A DNA stretch of 64,000 nucleotides from Juglans regia (lineage: Eukaryota > Streptophyta > Magnoliopsida > Fagales > Juglandaceae), in the NCBI RefSeq assembly GCF_001411555.2, contig NC_049910.1, positions 29,855,150 through 29,919,149 on the forward strand, in the 5' to 3' direction. The notes under the pieces are model-generated. The model worked only from the letters and a program-made list of their open reading frames with translations, was not told where the DNA came from and searched no databases. The stretch's first letter is position 1; the number at the start of each line of letters is the position of its first letter. Positions 11,611 to 22,978 of this stretch are shown here, piece after piece. The translations under genes and the position numbers were made by a program.

Positions 11611-13163
11611 GATGGAATCTGGCTAAATATTTTCCCATCTCTCTTTATCGGATTTTGTTCTTGAGCCCTTCGATAATTAATATAACTCTTTGGTAACTTG
11701 GCGTTCATTTGTAGGTATGGAGACTGATTACAAACTTCTTTTTCCTTGGAAAATTCTCTATCAATTTTGGAATCCGCCTTTTAATGATGTAAGTACTTGC
11801 GACATGGAATTCTAAATAATATGCTTCAATTTTCACCATGCAACTATTATTGCGAGTGTGAGAGCTTAGTGACCAGTTGATACTTGTGTGGGGGTGTTCT
11901 TTTCATGCACTTACAGTTTCAAGTGAATGAACTGCAGAGCTAGATATGGAGTTCAGCTTGAGAAGGTACCGTTCGACAGGCGGACAGCCGATTTCTTGTG
12001 GATGATGATATTTGGGGCCTTTTCACTATTAGTATGTGAGATTATCTTCATCATTATCAGCTTTTTGATCTGTTAGTTTATTGTGGTCTTTGTCCTTCAA
12101 ATTAAAGGCCTCCAAATTGAAATCATGAAAGATTACAAGAATTTAATTTTACCCCCCCCCCCAAAAAGCTTCGGAAGCACGTGGGTGAGCCTTGGCTCGG
12201 ACAACCACCTCTCCATATGACATTATGTTTTCTACCATATTTTTTATTTTTTTTAAATGCATGCACTAACATTGTTATTTTGTTTTTGGTGTTTATTCTC
12301 TTCCGTGTTTTAGGTATTAGCAGCCATCCCCATACTTTCGACACCTCTCCTTGGAATATCACTTGTGTTCATGCTTCTCTATGTCTGGAGTAGAGAGTTT
12401 CCAAATGCTCAAATCAGTATATATGGGCTCGTGACTCTTAAGGTAGGCCGACTGGTGTTCATTCACAAACTTTCAATTGGGTGGCTTTGTCATGTAAACT
12501 ATCTGTTCGGGCTAGGTCTTTCAATGTCTGATACTTGTGAAACCGATTATTTGGCTGCAGGCATTTTATTTACCATGGGCAATGCTTGCTTTGGACGTTA
12601 TTTTCGGTTCACCAATTATTCCAGATCTACTGGGAATAATTGCAGGACATCTGTATTACTTCCTGACTGTTCTGCATCCACTTGCTGGTGGGAGAATCAT
12701 GCTAAAGACCCCAACGTGGGTGTATCCTTACATTTTTGGGCTATTCATATTTTTTAATAAAATATGATCGATTGCAATAAATTACTTGTCTTTAGGTCAC
12801 CGAAAGAAGTTTATTAGTTTATCCAAGGTTCTTCCATAAAGGGTTTCTGCTTGAGTCCTAGTACATGGTCAAACTGAACACTAGGGCAATGGGTTAACTT
12901 ACCAAAAATTGGAAAAGCAAAAGTCAATGGATTGGTTAACGGTACTGCCAGATTGATTATATGACTGCAGTACAGCAATTAATCTACTATAGCTTGGTTT
13001 CTCACATGAATTCTGTACTTTCTGCAAGTTTCCTTAACTTTACTTGCACAGACATAAACTGGTTGCAAGGTGGCGGATAGGAGCTCCGCCAGCTAGTGCT
13101 CAGCCTGAAAGGACAACTGGTGCAGCTGCTTTCAGAGGGAGGTCTTATCGACTTAGCGATTAA
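8561..13163 (+). CDS. DER1: Derlin-1 (ER-associated degradation factor), 7 exons
   Basis: Exons read 8561..8577, 10165..10300, 11715..11788, 11938..12031, 12314..12442, 12561..12721 and 13052..13163. All introns are GT-AG. They join to 723 nt, giving 240 residues that begin MSSPAEYYKSLPPITKAYGT and end FRGRSYRLSD. Derlins are rhomboid pseudoproteases of the ER membrane that help move misfolded proteins to the cytosol for degradation. The sequence shows the family's WR motif after the first membrane segment (QVWRLITNFFFLGKFSINF), the conserved LLYVWSREFPNAQISIYGL, a GxxxG-like LLGIIAGHLYYFL, and a hydrophilic cytosolic tail. Length matches plant Derlin-1. Exon 6 must use the GT at 12722 rather than 12720 to keep frame. 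Intron 1 is long and carries a 371-bp tandem duplication. The call is firm; the expression level is unknown. Confidence 0.93.
9373..10114. repeat. 371-bp tandem duplication in Derlin intron 1
   Basis: Two head-to-tail copies, 9373..9743 and 9744..10114, start at ttataaaacaaacc and differ at only about a dozen positions. Both carry an open minus-strand frame (for example IMGLAIQAKWIAKGRENKYKELSY) that I do not recognise. The high identity points to a recent duplication. The second copy ends about 50 bp before exon 2. Confidence 0.92.
11577..11608. repeat. (CT)n microsatellite in Derlin intron 2
   Basis: About 15 CT units in a row, roughly 100 bp upstream of exon 3. A short (AACCC)n run also occurs in the same intron at about 10868..10892. 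Confidence 0.9.
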
Positions 13164-13607
13164 TTGTGCTTCTTCACCAAGGGACCTTATCATTTCCCAT
13201 TGTTTCAAATTCTTTACCTTGTTTCTCTTGTTGGATGCACACTAGCAAGAACAGTAAGGGTTTTGAGCAAATGAAGCAAATGTTGTGCTTCAGCATTTAC
13301 CCTATGTTGTTTGTTCCTTGCTCATATGCCTTCTAAAGGAGGTTTCTTGACATTCTTTTTGTCTTGTGATGAAAATCCACTAGAGATATAATACGTTTTT
13401 CTGAGCAAAAGACTAAAGAGATATATTTTGTAGAACAGGAAGGAAACATGCCAAGTAGCAGTTGATGGAAACCTTTTGATCTATGCAATTTATTCAATTT
13501 CAATTTCCTTCTCAATGCCTTTCCCTTTTTTTTCCTTTTTTGTAAGTGTACATTTTGAGCATTCCAAATGGCCAAGTGGAATCCATGGAAATGGGAAATA
13601 TTTAAGG
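13164..13607 (+). other. Derlin 3' UTR and downstream spacer
   Basis: Sequence following the TAA stop. T-rich stretches with TTGTAA/TTGTGC-type signals (13220..13330) suggest a poly(A) region, but no single site can be chosen. No other gene is seen. Confidence 0.5.
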
Positions 13608-13800
13608 AGAAGTGCTACCTACATATACAAAAAAATTACACAAAAACAAATCTACAAATTGATGTGATTTTATAGGATCTGTTAGATATATTTTAGAATA
13701 AAAGTAATTTTATAATATGACGTACTATATCAAATTACATCAGTTTGTGTATTTACTTTTGTGTAACTTTTTTGTATTTAAAATATTTCTCATATTAAAA
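13608..13800. mobile_element. Foldback MITE
   Basis: The two halves are imperfect inverted copies. tacaaaaaaattacacaaaa (about 13626) pairs with ttttgtgtaacttttttgta (about 13758), and aaattgatgtgatttta pairs with the region around caaattacatcag. It is short, AT-rich and non-coding. The family is not determined. Confidence 0.6.
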
Positions 13801-14034
13801 ATAGTTGAATCTGTATTAATTAAAAAAGAATTATATTATACATCATAGTATGATGCTTATTTTTTTATTTTTGAGAGAGTAACTTCATTTTAGATATACT
13901 TTTATTTTTGGAATAATATATTTCAGATACACAAACATACCAACTTAACATTTTCGATTAAAGGAACGGGAACTCCGAAAACTATGGGGATGTGAACGGC
14001 ACCAACAAAGTCCGAGCCCCTCTACGTGTGCGTG

Positions 14035-14142
14035 TATATATATGTGATATGTCAAAGAAGAGAAGCAAAGAAACTGCACCACCGCAACACACATACGAGA
14101 GAGAGAAGAAGAAGATCGAGAGAGAGAGAGAGAGAGAGGAAA
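14035..14142 (+). promoter_or_regulatory. Profilin 1 TATA box and GA-rich leader
   Basis: A tatatatat run lies at 14035..14043. About 60 bp later begins a GA-rich leader (14096..14140, including a (GA)n run) that ends just before the ATG at 14143. Such purine-rich 5' UTRs are common in strongly expressed plant genes. Confidence 0.6.
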
Positions 14143-15912
14143 ATGTCGTGGCAAACTTACGTGGATGAGCATCTGATGTGCGATATTGATGGTCAGGGCC
14201 AGCACCTCGCTGCCGCTGCTATCGTCGGCCACGATGGCTCTGTCTGGGCTCAGAACTCTTCATTCCCCCAGGTCTCTCTTTTGTTGTTCACTTTTTGTGC
14301 TTGATTATTGTTTGATCGGAACTGTGTTGGGTTTGGATTTCCTTCTTGTTTTTAATTGGATTTGGTCCAATCTGGCTGCCCTGTATCGAGACTGGTGATT
14401 ACTACGTGTTTTGCATTTTTTTCAGGCTTGATCGTTGGTTCATTGATTAATATTACAATGTGGTTTCCTTCTTTCTTCTGCCATTTGATCCGTTTTATTT
14501 GTGCCATCTCCGATCCATTCGTTAGTGATGGTTAATTGCATGCTCTGTTTTTTTCGTTGGTAATTGATACTTCCATTAGATGTTATTGGAAAAATTCTCG
14601 TTTGGATGGCCCTTTTGCATCCGTTTATGTGAGTTTCCATTAATTATTTATGTATTTCTTTATTTTTTTTTTCTTGGTTTTGTCATTTGGATAGTTACAT
14701 TTTTAGTGTTATCCATGGCAAGAACAACAAAAAAATGTGCTCTTTCTATGCATTAATTATTCACTTTGAATAACTTCTGATCCGTTTCATGTTTGTCTCG
14801 GTTGTTTATTTCCAGTTTAAGCCTCAGGAGATTACTGATATCTTGAAGGATTTTGATGAACCGGGTCATCTTGCTCCCACGGGCTTACACCTTGGGGGCA
14901 CTAAATACATGGTAATCCAGGGAGAGCCTGGAGCTGTCATCCGTGGAAAGAAGGTGATAATATGCAGCTATATATGTAGTTCTATCTCTTCTGGGATTAA
15001 TTCTTTTAACATTGTCAAACGCTTTTGTACCAAGCACTTTTGAGTTGATGCAAACCAAAGAAAAAAGAAAGAAAGAAAAACTTCGATCTGAATGAATATT
15101 TTTTAAATGAAATTTTATTTGCGAACTGGTGTATAGAGGACGCACTTTCCACGCCACGCCACTCACATAGCACAACTTGACTTGCAATAATAATTTAAAA
15201 ACTTAAATCTTACAAATCGAATATTGCAAAGTTAGCAGTGTGGATTGTATATCCTTCGCTCCGGCATCCACACTGGCTTGTAAGTAGAAGAACTTGGGCA
15301 ATTTCATTCACAGTTGTGCTGTCCATCTCAATGTAAAAATGCTCAGTTTCTTTTGAACCCAGGATGTACTTCGTTGTACACATGCACACGGAGGGTTTGA
15401 ACTTAAATAAATACCCCCTCACAAACCAAAAAAAAGCCTCGGACCTAAAACTTTTTTAGGAATATAATGTTTCTATTTTTTTTAAATATAATTTTTAGAA
15501 GGGGGATTGAAGGTATTGGTACTTGATTCCCAGGAATCCCTCGTAAGGCTGCCAGGCCATTGAATTCTTAAATATCATTGCATAGTGTAAGGAGGTTTAC
15601 AATGTTTGATGAATGGTGATGGGTGATTTAGACTAAATGTGGTTCAGTAGCCTCATTCTGTTTCTACATAATCTTCATAAATATATGGAGTTTTGGTCTT
15701 TGTTAACCACTTTGAGTGGTTTTTGTTTTATGTGCATTTTTTTTTTCATTGAAAGCCCTTCTGTATTGTGTTGGTAGGGATCTGGAGGTATCACCATAAA
15801 AAAGACTGGCCAAGCTCTAGTTTTCGGCATCTATGAAGAACCTGTGACACCAGGACAGTGCAACATGGTTGTTGAGAGGCTGGGGGATTACCTTATTGAG
15901 CAGGGCCTGTAG
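14143..15912 (+). CDS. Profilin (Bet v 2-like), 3 exons
   Basis: Exons 14143..14271, 14816..14953 and 15778..15912 join to 402 nt, giving 133 residues. Profilin is a small cytosolic actin-monomer and poly-proline binding protein that steers actin polymerisation, notably in pollen and growing cells. The N-terminal signature [16 protein letters not shown], the central [19 protein letters not shown] and the C-terminal helix [17 protein letters not shown] are all intact. The two introns are at the positions typical of plant profilins (after SFPQ and after RGKK). The sequence is closest in character to birch-type pollen profilins, a known panallergen family. The paralogue at 42219..43755 is in the same orientation, separated by transposons. 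No defect is seen, so it is probably functional. Confidence 0.96.
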
Positions 15913-16412
15913 GCCAAGGCCAATCATCATTTGAGTGCTTCTTTTGGGGTTCACATTATTTTCTATTTTCTTTTCTTCCCTTTTGATTTCGGTTCCGGGT
16001 TTGCATCTTCATTGAAATCCTAAAATTGGCGGTGAAGTCATTGCAGACAATAACCATGTGAGAACTAAGACATTTGATTTGTGTTAAGGTTGTTTGAATT
16101 GCACTACCTTTATATTCTATAGATGTTTTGTGTAATCCTGCTGGATCTTTGTGGTCTTTCATCATCATCATTGTTTACAATTATGTTTCCGAGTGGTCGC
16201 TTCTTTTATGAAATGAAGTTTTATCATAGTTATTCAGCATCTCAAAGTGTATACAAAAGTAGTCATCGTTCCTAGATGCTACAGGGAGTCGACAGAACAT
16301 GTTGGCATCGCAACTTATCTCACGGTATGAATTGTACGTCTCATTCAAATAATAAATAGTGGTGGTCTTCAACTTATATAAAAATGGCCGTAGCTGTAGG
16401 TGTGGTTCAAAC
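15913..16412 (+). other. Profilin 1 3' UTR and spacer
   Basis: Contains T-rich 3' UTR sequence and an aataaa-type signal near 16349..16355. The left target duplication of the large hAT element (gttcaaac, 16405..16412) ends the region, so the transposon sits about 500 bp behind the stop codon. Confidence 0.6.
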
Positions 16413-17090
16413 TAGGGCTGAGCTCTGACTCTAACGAAGTCGGAGGTGGCATTTTCGACCTCCGATACGAGTCGGAGGAAAATTTTTGCTTTGACTTCGA
16501 TCAGAGGTTGGAGCTCTGATCGGAGGTCGGAGCTCGAACCGTTTATTGGGCTAAATGAATGCCTTTTTTCGACTTTTGGGCTCACCAAAACCCAATTCTG
16601 AACCTGTAAAAAAAATACTGAAAAAATAATAAAAAAACTCAAATACAATAGTTTAAAAACAAAATAACATGTAGTCATAAGTTATAACAGTCTCATTTAT
16701 TACAACACTGATTTAATCTTTAGAGATAGCTACATAAATATTAAACACTATGTGCACTTGTGTAGCAAGGATTTCATTCAAATCTCAATAGTCTATTGCT
16801 CATACCTGAAATGAAGATAGAAAGTCGCAATCAATACAAGGAAAAAAACTGATAATAAAAAATTGAATACGGTAAAAGTAGAATTTGATTCTCACCAAGA
16901 AAGGGGATTCTCCATAGTCCATAGTCCCTCAACACCATCCCAACTCTTAGACTCTAAGTTATTGGCAATTATGTTAGGGTTCACAATTAGGTCTGTAAAA
17001 TTATAAAAAGTAGAAGTTAAATAAATGAAACATTAAAAATAAATAAATAATCATTTAAAAGCATATAAAGTTACCAAATTCAAACTTATA

Positions 17091-17323
17091 GCTCTCGGCA
17101 TCAATGCCAACAGTATCTAATCCAATGGACATTTCATTTATCCAATTCTGTGTGCAAGCGAGGGCCTCCATGGTTGACGGTGACAATGAACACCGATAAG
17201 CATCCAACACGCGACCTCTAGTGCTAAACGCCTACTCCGAGACAACCGTAGTGACATGAATGGCTAGCACATCTCGAGCTATACGGGAAAGGACTGGATA
17301 CTTGACGAAATTAACCTTCCACC
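17091..17323 (-). pseudogene. Outer hAT transposase, C-terminal part
   Basis: The minus strand reads KVNFVKYPVLSRIARDVLA..., then a stop where the conserved SESAFS motif is expected (TAG at 17232..17234), then GRVLDAYRCSLSPSTMEALA and CTQNWI. This is the hAT C-terminal dimerisation domain. The 5' continuation lies beyond the nested element at 22979 and above. The insertion point falls in the codons of the conserved tryptophan pair that starts this block. Confidence 0.88.
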
Positions 17324-18491
17324 TAAGACTGTTCATCCGGGTTCCGGACCGGATTTCCGGGTATACCCAGCCCGGAACCCGGCTTCAAACCCGGGCCGGG
17401 TTTCCGCCCGGATACACCCGGGTTATGACCCGGGCCGGAACCCGGATGAACCCGGGTTTCTACAACCCGGAAATCCGGGTTCCATCTTCAACCCGCTTTT
17501 TTTTTTTTTAAAATTTATTTATTTATTTATAATAAAGCACATATTATTTTTTTTAACTACAATATCTTTTTTTTTCAAAAAAATAAAAAATAAAATAAAG
17601 CTCAAAATGTTTTTTTTTTTTTTTTTATAATCTAAAAGTCTATGTTACTAAAAAGTTGGTAATATATATATATATATTTAATTTGAGATTAGATGATCAT
17701 GTACATGTAATATATTCCATATTCCAATATGATAATACTACTGTTAAAAATGATCGATCAAGTAGTAGTTTTTAACCTCTACTACTTCTAACCTTCCATG
17801 ACCATGCATTATCATGTAAAATGCATGCAATAATGTAATTCACTACATATTAAATTAAATTACATTACATTATATTACAAAACACAAAATTATAAAATAT
17901 GAAAATTACAAAATTCTTCAATTGAAAGTTTGAAACTGGCATCTATTCAGCTGCTTTTGTGTCCTTCAAGTGTTTACTAATTACATCAGCACGTCATGAG
18001 AAACTAGAGAACCTGAAAATATAAAACAAGTAAGAGCACCATATCATCTTACAGGAATAGACAGAGACGAGAAGGATTCATGTAAAATCTCCAATCCTTA
18101 ACCAAGGTAGAAGCAAGTACATGAATTTCTATTTCTACCTTTCATGAGTTTCTAGCATTTTTCCTTATCATTAGTTAACCCATGCTTTCACAGCCATATC
18201 ATTAGTTACCTTGCAAGATAATGTAAAGTACTTTTTACTACCTCAATAATTTTCAGTAATTGGGGCAAGTAATCAGTCTTTGTTATCAAAATCTGATATA
18301 TACTTTAAATTGGATTTATGTTGTAACCTTCCACTTAAAGCACGAGTCTTCAAAATTATATATTTTTTAAGATAATACAAGACACAAGTTGAGGCACATG
18401 TTTGTTCACAGCAGAAAAAAGTACTATAATCTTTCCAGTGTTGCTATTAGATGATACTTTATACAACTCAATAGATGTTCTTTTGGTGCAG

Positions 18492-18575
18492 TTGATTCTA
18501 ATGAAAATTGGAGGACAGATTACCTACTCTGGAATGCTAGGTCGCCATTCAAGTAAACTCATTGAATATTTTGAG
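18492..18575 (+). pseudogene. Captured ABCG/PDR transporter exon
   Basis: An 84-bp stretch bounded by an acceptor (gtgcag) and a donor (gtaag) reads 28 codons: LILMKIGGQITYSGMLGRHS, then SKLIEYFE. This matches the segment of plant pleiotropic-drug-resistance (full-size ABCG) transporters that follows the first nucleotide-binding domain's H-loop region. The exon borders agree with my knowledge of where such exons split. No neighbouring ABCG exons were recognised on either side within the element. It is therefore a fragment picked up by the hAT, not a gene. It lies opposite to the transposase. Confidence 0.72.
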
Positions 18576-18737
18576 GTAAGCACAGATTCACAATTAGCAA
18601 TTAGCAAACTTCTAGTTGCAACATTAATGCACATTCATTTATTTTGAGGTAAGAACGGTACATATGCTGTTCCTTGCACCAATACACCACAGATTGTTTC
18701 TAACATTGACTATATACATAATAAAAATGACTGCAAA

Positions 18738-18800
18738 AGGTTCATAAAAGGTTATGGTGGGATAGTAGGGCCACTAACCAGTTTGTTAAAAAAGAACCAA
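18738..18800 (+). pseudogene. Ty3/gypsy RT-connection fragment inside the inner hAT
   Basis: The 21 codons RFIKGYGGIVGPLTSLLKKN(Q) match the conserved stretch of gypsy polyproteins just after reverse transcriptase. Sequence before and after it does not continue the domain. It lies about 160 bp beyond the captured ABCG exon, in the same orientation. Confidence 0.68.
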
Positions 18801-18970
18801 TTGATTATGAAAGAAGAAAGTACTTAACTCTAAATTTTTTTCAGCATCAATGGGAAGAGAGACTCACAGCATCCTCTGTTGATAATGAAGCTAGATGATC
18901 ATCTAAAAAAATATTAAAAAATAAGTTAGATAGATAATAAACCAAGATAGATAGATATTAAACAAATATT

Positions 18971-21046
18971 TCAAATTTCAAACTTACCTTCAAGGTCCAT
19001 CGACTGTACATATTCTTCCAACTCCCGAATGTCGACAGGTTTGGTCCTTAACCAATTTTGGGTGCAAATGAGGGCTTCGACAGTTTCCGGAGACAATGAA
19101 CTCCTAAAAGGATTCAATATTCGTCCTCCAATACTGAATGCAGACTCTGAGGCAACAGTGGAAATGGGGGTGGCTAACACATCACGTGCTACCTCAGCAA
19201 GGACAGGATAATTGGCGGCATTAACTCTCCACCAATCTAAGAGAACAAAACCGAGCGAGTTATTTACACACGCCTCAGACAAATACTTATCTAGCTCCGA
19301 TCTAAACGCCATAACACCCTGCTCCTCAAGGAATTTGGTGAACATGATCTGAAATTTAGTCAGAGACAGTGTTGGCTCATTAGAACTCCCCCCACTAGTA
19401 GTGTTTGGCCTCCCTTGAGCCACATTAGAACTCCCCCCACTAGCCACATGAAATGTGTTATACTGCTCGATCAAGCGGCCTAAAAGGAGTTTTACCTTGT
19501 CCTCTGTCTTATCCGCCAACTCATACCCTTTGCACTTTTGCAACCGTGGATTAAGCACAAAAGCGACATATATCATTAAGTTGAACCTATTTGTGTTACC
19601 CCAATACTTGTCATACTTACTTCTCATATTTATGCCCATAGTACAAGTGATAATATCACTACTCAAGTACATATCATTTAATACATCTTCAATTGTGCAA
19701 AGTTGCTCAAAATATACATTAGCAGTCACATACAAAGAACCAGAAATGTTCAATGTAACATCATAAAAAATTTTCAGCAACTCTACAAAAATTCGTGCAT
19801 TTTTCCAATCATCACTAGTGGGGTTCACAAAATGGTCATCCACAAAAACAAATTGATCAAATGCTTGTTTATGTTTTTCAGCGGTACTCAACATCAAATA
19901 TGTGAAGTTCCATCTAGTAGGAACATCCAAGCAAATCATTCTCCCAATGATCTTTTCCTTTGCCGCACAAACCTTGAACTTCGCAAATCTTGACGGCGAA
20001 GATTTCACATACCTGACGGCATCCCTAATCTTTGTTACAAATTCATAAACATCCTTCAAGCCGTCCATAACAATCAGATTCAATATATGGGCAGCACACC
20101 GCATGTGAAGAAATTCACCACCCAATATAGTACAATCATTGTCTTTTATTTTCCTCCTCATGTAATCAACAGCAACATCATTTGAGGAGGCATTGTCAAC
20201 TGTGATTGTCAAAATTTTATCAACACCCCATTCATGCAATCCCAAATCTAACACCCTCCCAATAGTTTCGCCCCTATGGTCAGGAATTTGACAAAACTAA
20301 ATTATTTTTTTATGCAATCTCCAATTGCAATCAATAAAATGTGTGGTAATATACATGTAGTTCATATTTTGCACCGACGTCCAGGTATCGGTGGTAAGAC
20401 AAATTCTTTGACCATCCAACAATTTCTTTAATTGTATCTTCTCTTCGTTATACAATTTAATACAATCCATTTTTAAAATAATTCGGGATGACAAAGTAAA
20501 TCGAGACTCTAAATCAGTCATGAACTCAACAAACCCTTCATGCTCCACTAGCCTAAAAGGCAATTCACACCTAATAAAAAACTTAGCAGTTGACACCCTA
20601 AGTTTTTCTGCATCATACTTCACTATGCCTTGTGGGCTACACACTCTTCCCTCCACATCCCTCTTAACACTAGATTGACTTTTTCCAACTCTTTTAAGTC
20701 TAAGAGGGGAAGTTTCACATGCATTCTGGAGGTGATGTAGCATAGATGAAGTGCCATTCTTGTAGTGGAAACTGTATAGCTTAGCGCAATAATTGCACTG
20801 AGCTTTTGGGTTATCGTGGTCAATAGGTTACACTTTAGTAAATTGTTCCCAAACCACCGATTGGTTACTAGGTGTTTTTTTCTATTTCTTGGGTAAAGGT
20901 GGGATGGAATGGGTAGTCTGTTGTGTATATGTGGATGAATGAGTTGGAAGACTCACATGCTCCTCCACATCCACTGGAATAGACGATGAGTCACCACCAA
21001 CCCCTTGGGTCGTACCAATGTTACAACTTACAGAATCTTTTTCCAT
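18971..21046 (-). pseudogene. Inner hAT transposase (BED finger, hAT core, hATC)
   Basis: One reading frame runs from the ATG at 21046 to the stop at 18971, about 690 codons, but is interrupted by three stops (20882..20884, 20828..20830 and 20297..20299). The order is an N-terminal linker, then a BED-type zinc finger near residues 80-110 (CNYCAKLYSFHYKNGTSS followed by H and C ligands). Next come the RNase H-like core (LTTDTWTSVQNMNYM; LTITVDNASSNDVAV) and the hATC dimerisation domain (DWWRVNAANYPVLAEVARD, then STVASESAFS and SPETVEALICTQNWL). From 20254 down to 18971 the frame is clean for 427 codons. The protein as it stands is not made in full, but decay is mild, so this family was probably active recently. 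The last codons contain a GGTAAGT that could be a splice donor. Confidence 0.9.
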
Positions 21047-22046
21047 CTGTTATTGAATAATAAAAAACACCAAACACAATATAATAAATAATCAAACACT
21101 AATATAATCAAACACTAATCCCAACTTTAAAATATGATCATGAAAAGCATGCATTACAGATAAAAGTCTCTCACCATTGATGTTTAAGATTAACAACACA
21201 TGAATTAATAAATCATTTTGCTTCACACAATGCTATAAACCAGGACCACGTGGTCCAGCTTTCATGACTTGATCCATATATCATAGCAAAACAATGCTAT
21301 ATCAAAGTAAAACAAAAGAATTAAGAAAAAGAATAAAGAAAGAAGAAGAAGAAGTAAAGAGAGACTATAAAATATTTGAGTAATTAACAAATAAAATGTG
21401 CATTAATGGATAGAGGGAATTAATCTTCCTATCTAGATACAGGAATGATCATAATTTATTTAGCCCAGTAGGTTTGATTTTGAAGCCAAATCCGACTCAA
21501 ATGTTGAGTGGTTTGAGCAATTTCCACGTTCATTAATTAATTGGAGCATTGTCTCAAACGATCAAATGAATTTGGTTGCATTAGTATGATTATTCTTAAT
21601 TGCATTCATGCTAGCTGAAAATGCCTCCTAGGTTCTACAACCAATGCTTCCAGTTGAACAATCTTGAAATGCTCAAAATATGCATGATTGAAACATTCAC
21701 TTGATCATTCTGATAGCTAAGCTTGACACATCTCATCCTCCATATAAGCTAGAGCATTATATACATATTTAATATTGAAGGGAAAGAAGTTTTTGAATTG
21801 AAGAGCATCATTCTAAATATGCATATCTTTTTATTATTGCTTATCTCATAGATTGGTTCATGAGCCCAATTGATAACAGGGAGATCAATTAGCATATAAT
21901 TTTCTCCAAGCAAATGGATAAGAAATTAAAATACTACACACATAAGCCCACAAATATTAATAAGAAAACATAGTGCTAAGGAATAACATTTCCAGAGTAG
22001 CAGTGGAGACAACAACAAATACTATACAAAGAATGTTTTCTTCATC

Positions 22047-22645
22047 TTACATGTACTGTTTTAGTAAAGCATCGTACTTATCCACAAAAAAAAAAAAAAA
22101 GGCATTCTATCAGTCTCAACCCGAAAATGTCATAAAATATGCTGCCAAACAATGAACCAAGAAAGAACACCTTTCTCCCAAAACCCGAAACATTGTCGAC
22201 TTAACTTTGAAAACCAATTATAGATAACTCAGAAAATAAGACTAACTTTACTAATATCATTATAATAACAATAATCACAAGACAACCCTATATAATATTT
22301 GATATTATTCGTGAATAATGATAATATTATTAAAATAAATTCACAGCAGATGAAATCATCCATCAAACACAATCCCATTCATCCACATCAAGGCCAAAAG
22401 AGATGGGATGGGAGCACATAAATCAACCCAAACCCAGATCAAGCCGAGTCCTAGAATCGGGCTCTCTCCGAAGTGTGAAAATGTTTAGTGAGCTCAAAAT
22501 GTAAAACCCATCCACCCTTTTCAAATTGTAGTTACCTGATTCAGGCAACTTTCACCTCCACTAGTTGCTACACTAGAAATGGAGCTATGCTTAGCTCTGA
22601 ATTTCATTTTTCGTAATACGATGCCTTTACTAAAACAGTACATGC
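22047..22645. repeat. Short inverted repeat in the inner hAT
   Basis: catgtactgttttagtaaag (about 22049..22068) recurs in inverted orientation near 22622..22643, with matching flanks (atcgta). The function is not known. It could be a remnant of a duplicated leader sequence. Confidence 0.55.
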
Positions 22646-22978
22646 AATATACTGTATTCCCACCATATAAGAGAGAGAGAGAGTGAGAGAGAGACAGACT
22701 CACGGGGTCACGGCGACGGAGATGCGGCGACGAAGATGCGGCGGTGGCAATGGGGTCGCGGCGAGGAGGCACGGATTTAGGGTTTTCGTAACGAGAGAGA
22801 GAGAGACAGTGTACCCCGGATTTGTAACCCGTATCCGGGTCGGATAGATCCAGGTTTTTCAACCTGGATTTCGGCCTGGATTTAATCCGGGTCGAAACCC
22901 GGAACCGGATCCCGATTTTCCGGGTTTCGGACCAGGTCGGGAAAAAACCCGGCCCAGTTGAACAGTCCTACTTCCACC

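Larger units (their letters stand above)
17324..22970 (-). mobile_element. Inner hAT transposon nested in the outer hAT
   Basis: Inverted ends taagactgttcatccggg (17324) and taggactgttcaactggg (reverse strand from 22970), with a perfect 8-bp target duplication cttccacc (17316..17323 and 22971..22978). Length is 5647 bp. Subterminal zones (17336..17495 and 22815..22955) are dense in CCCGGGTT / CCGGAACCCGG motifs, probable transposase-binding clusters. It carries its own minus-strand transposase gene (18971..21046) and, on the plus strand, foreign fragments (an ABCG exon at 18492..18575 and a gypsy piece at 18738..18800). Confidence 0.95.

Noticed and set aside
10200..12767. Separate small plus-strand proteins at 10200..10397 and 12365..12767
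   Set aside because: These are read-through of Derlin exons into introns; the spliced seven-exon model explains them fully.
15200..15430. Minus-strand 70-codon frame in profilin 1 intron 2
   Set aside because: No known motif, inside an intron, and of a length expected by chance.
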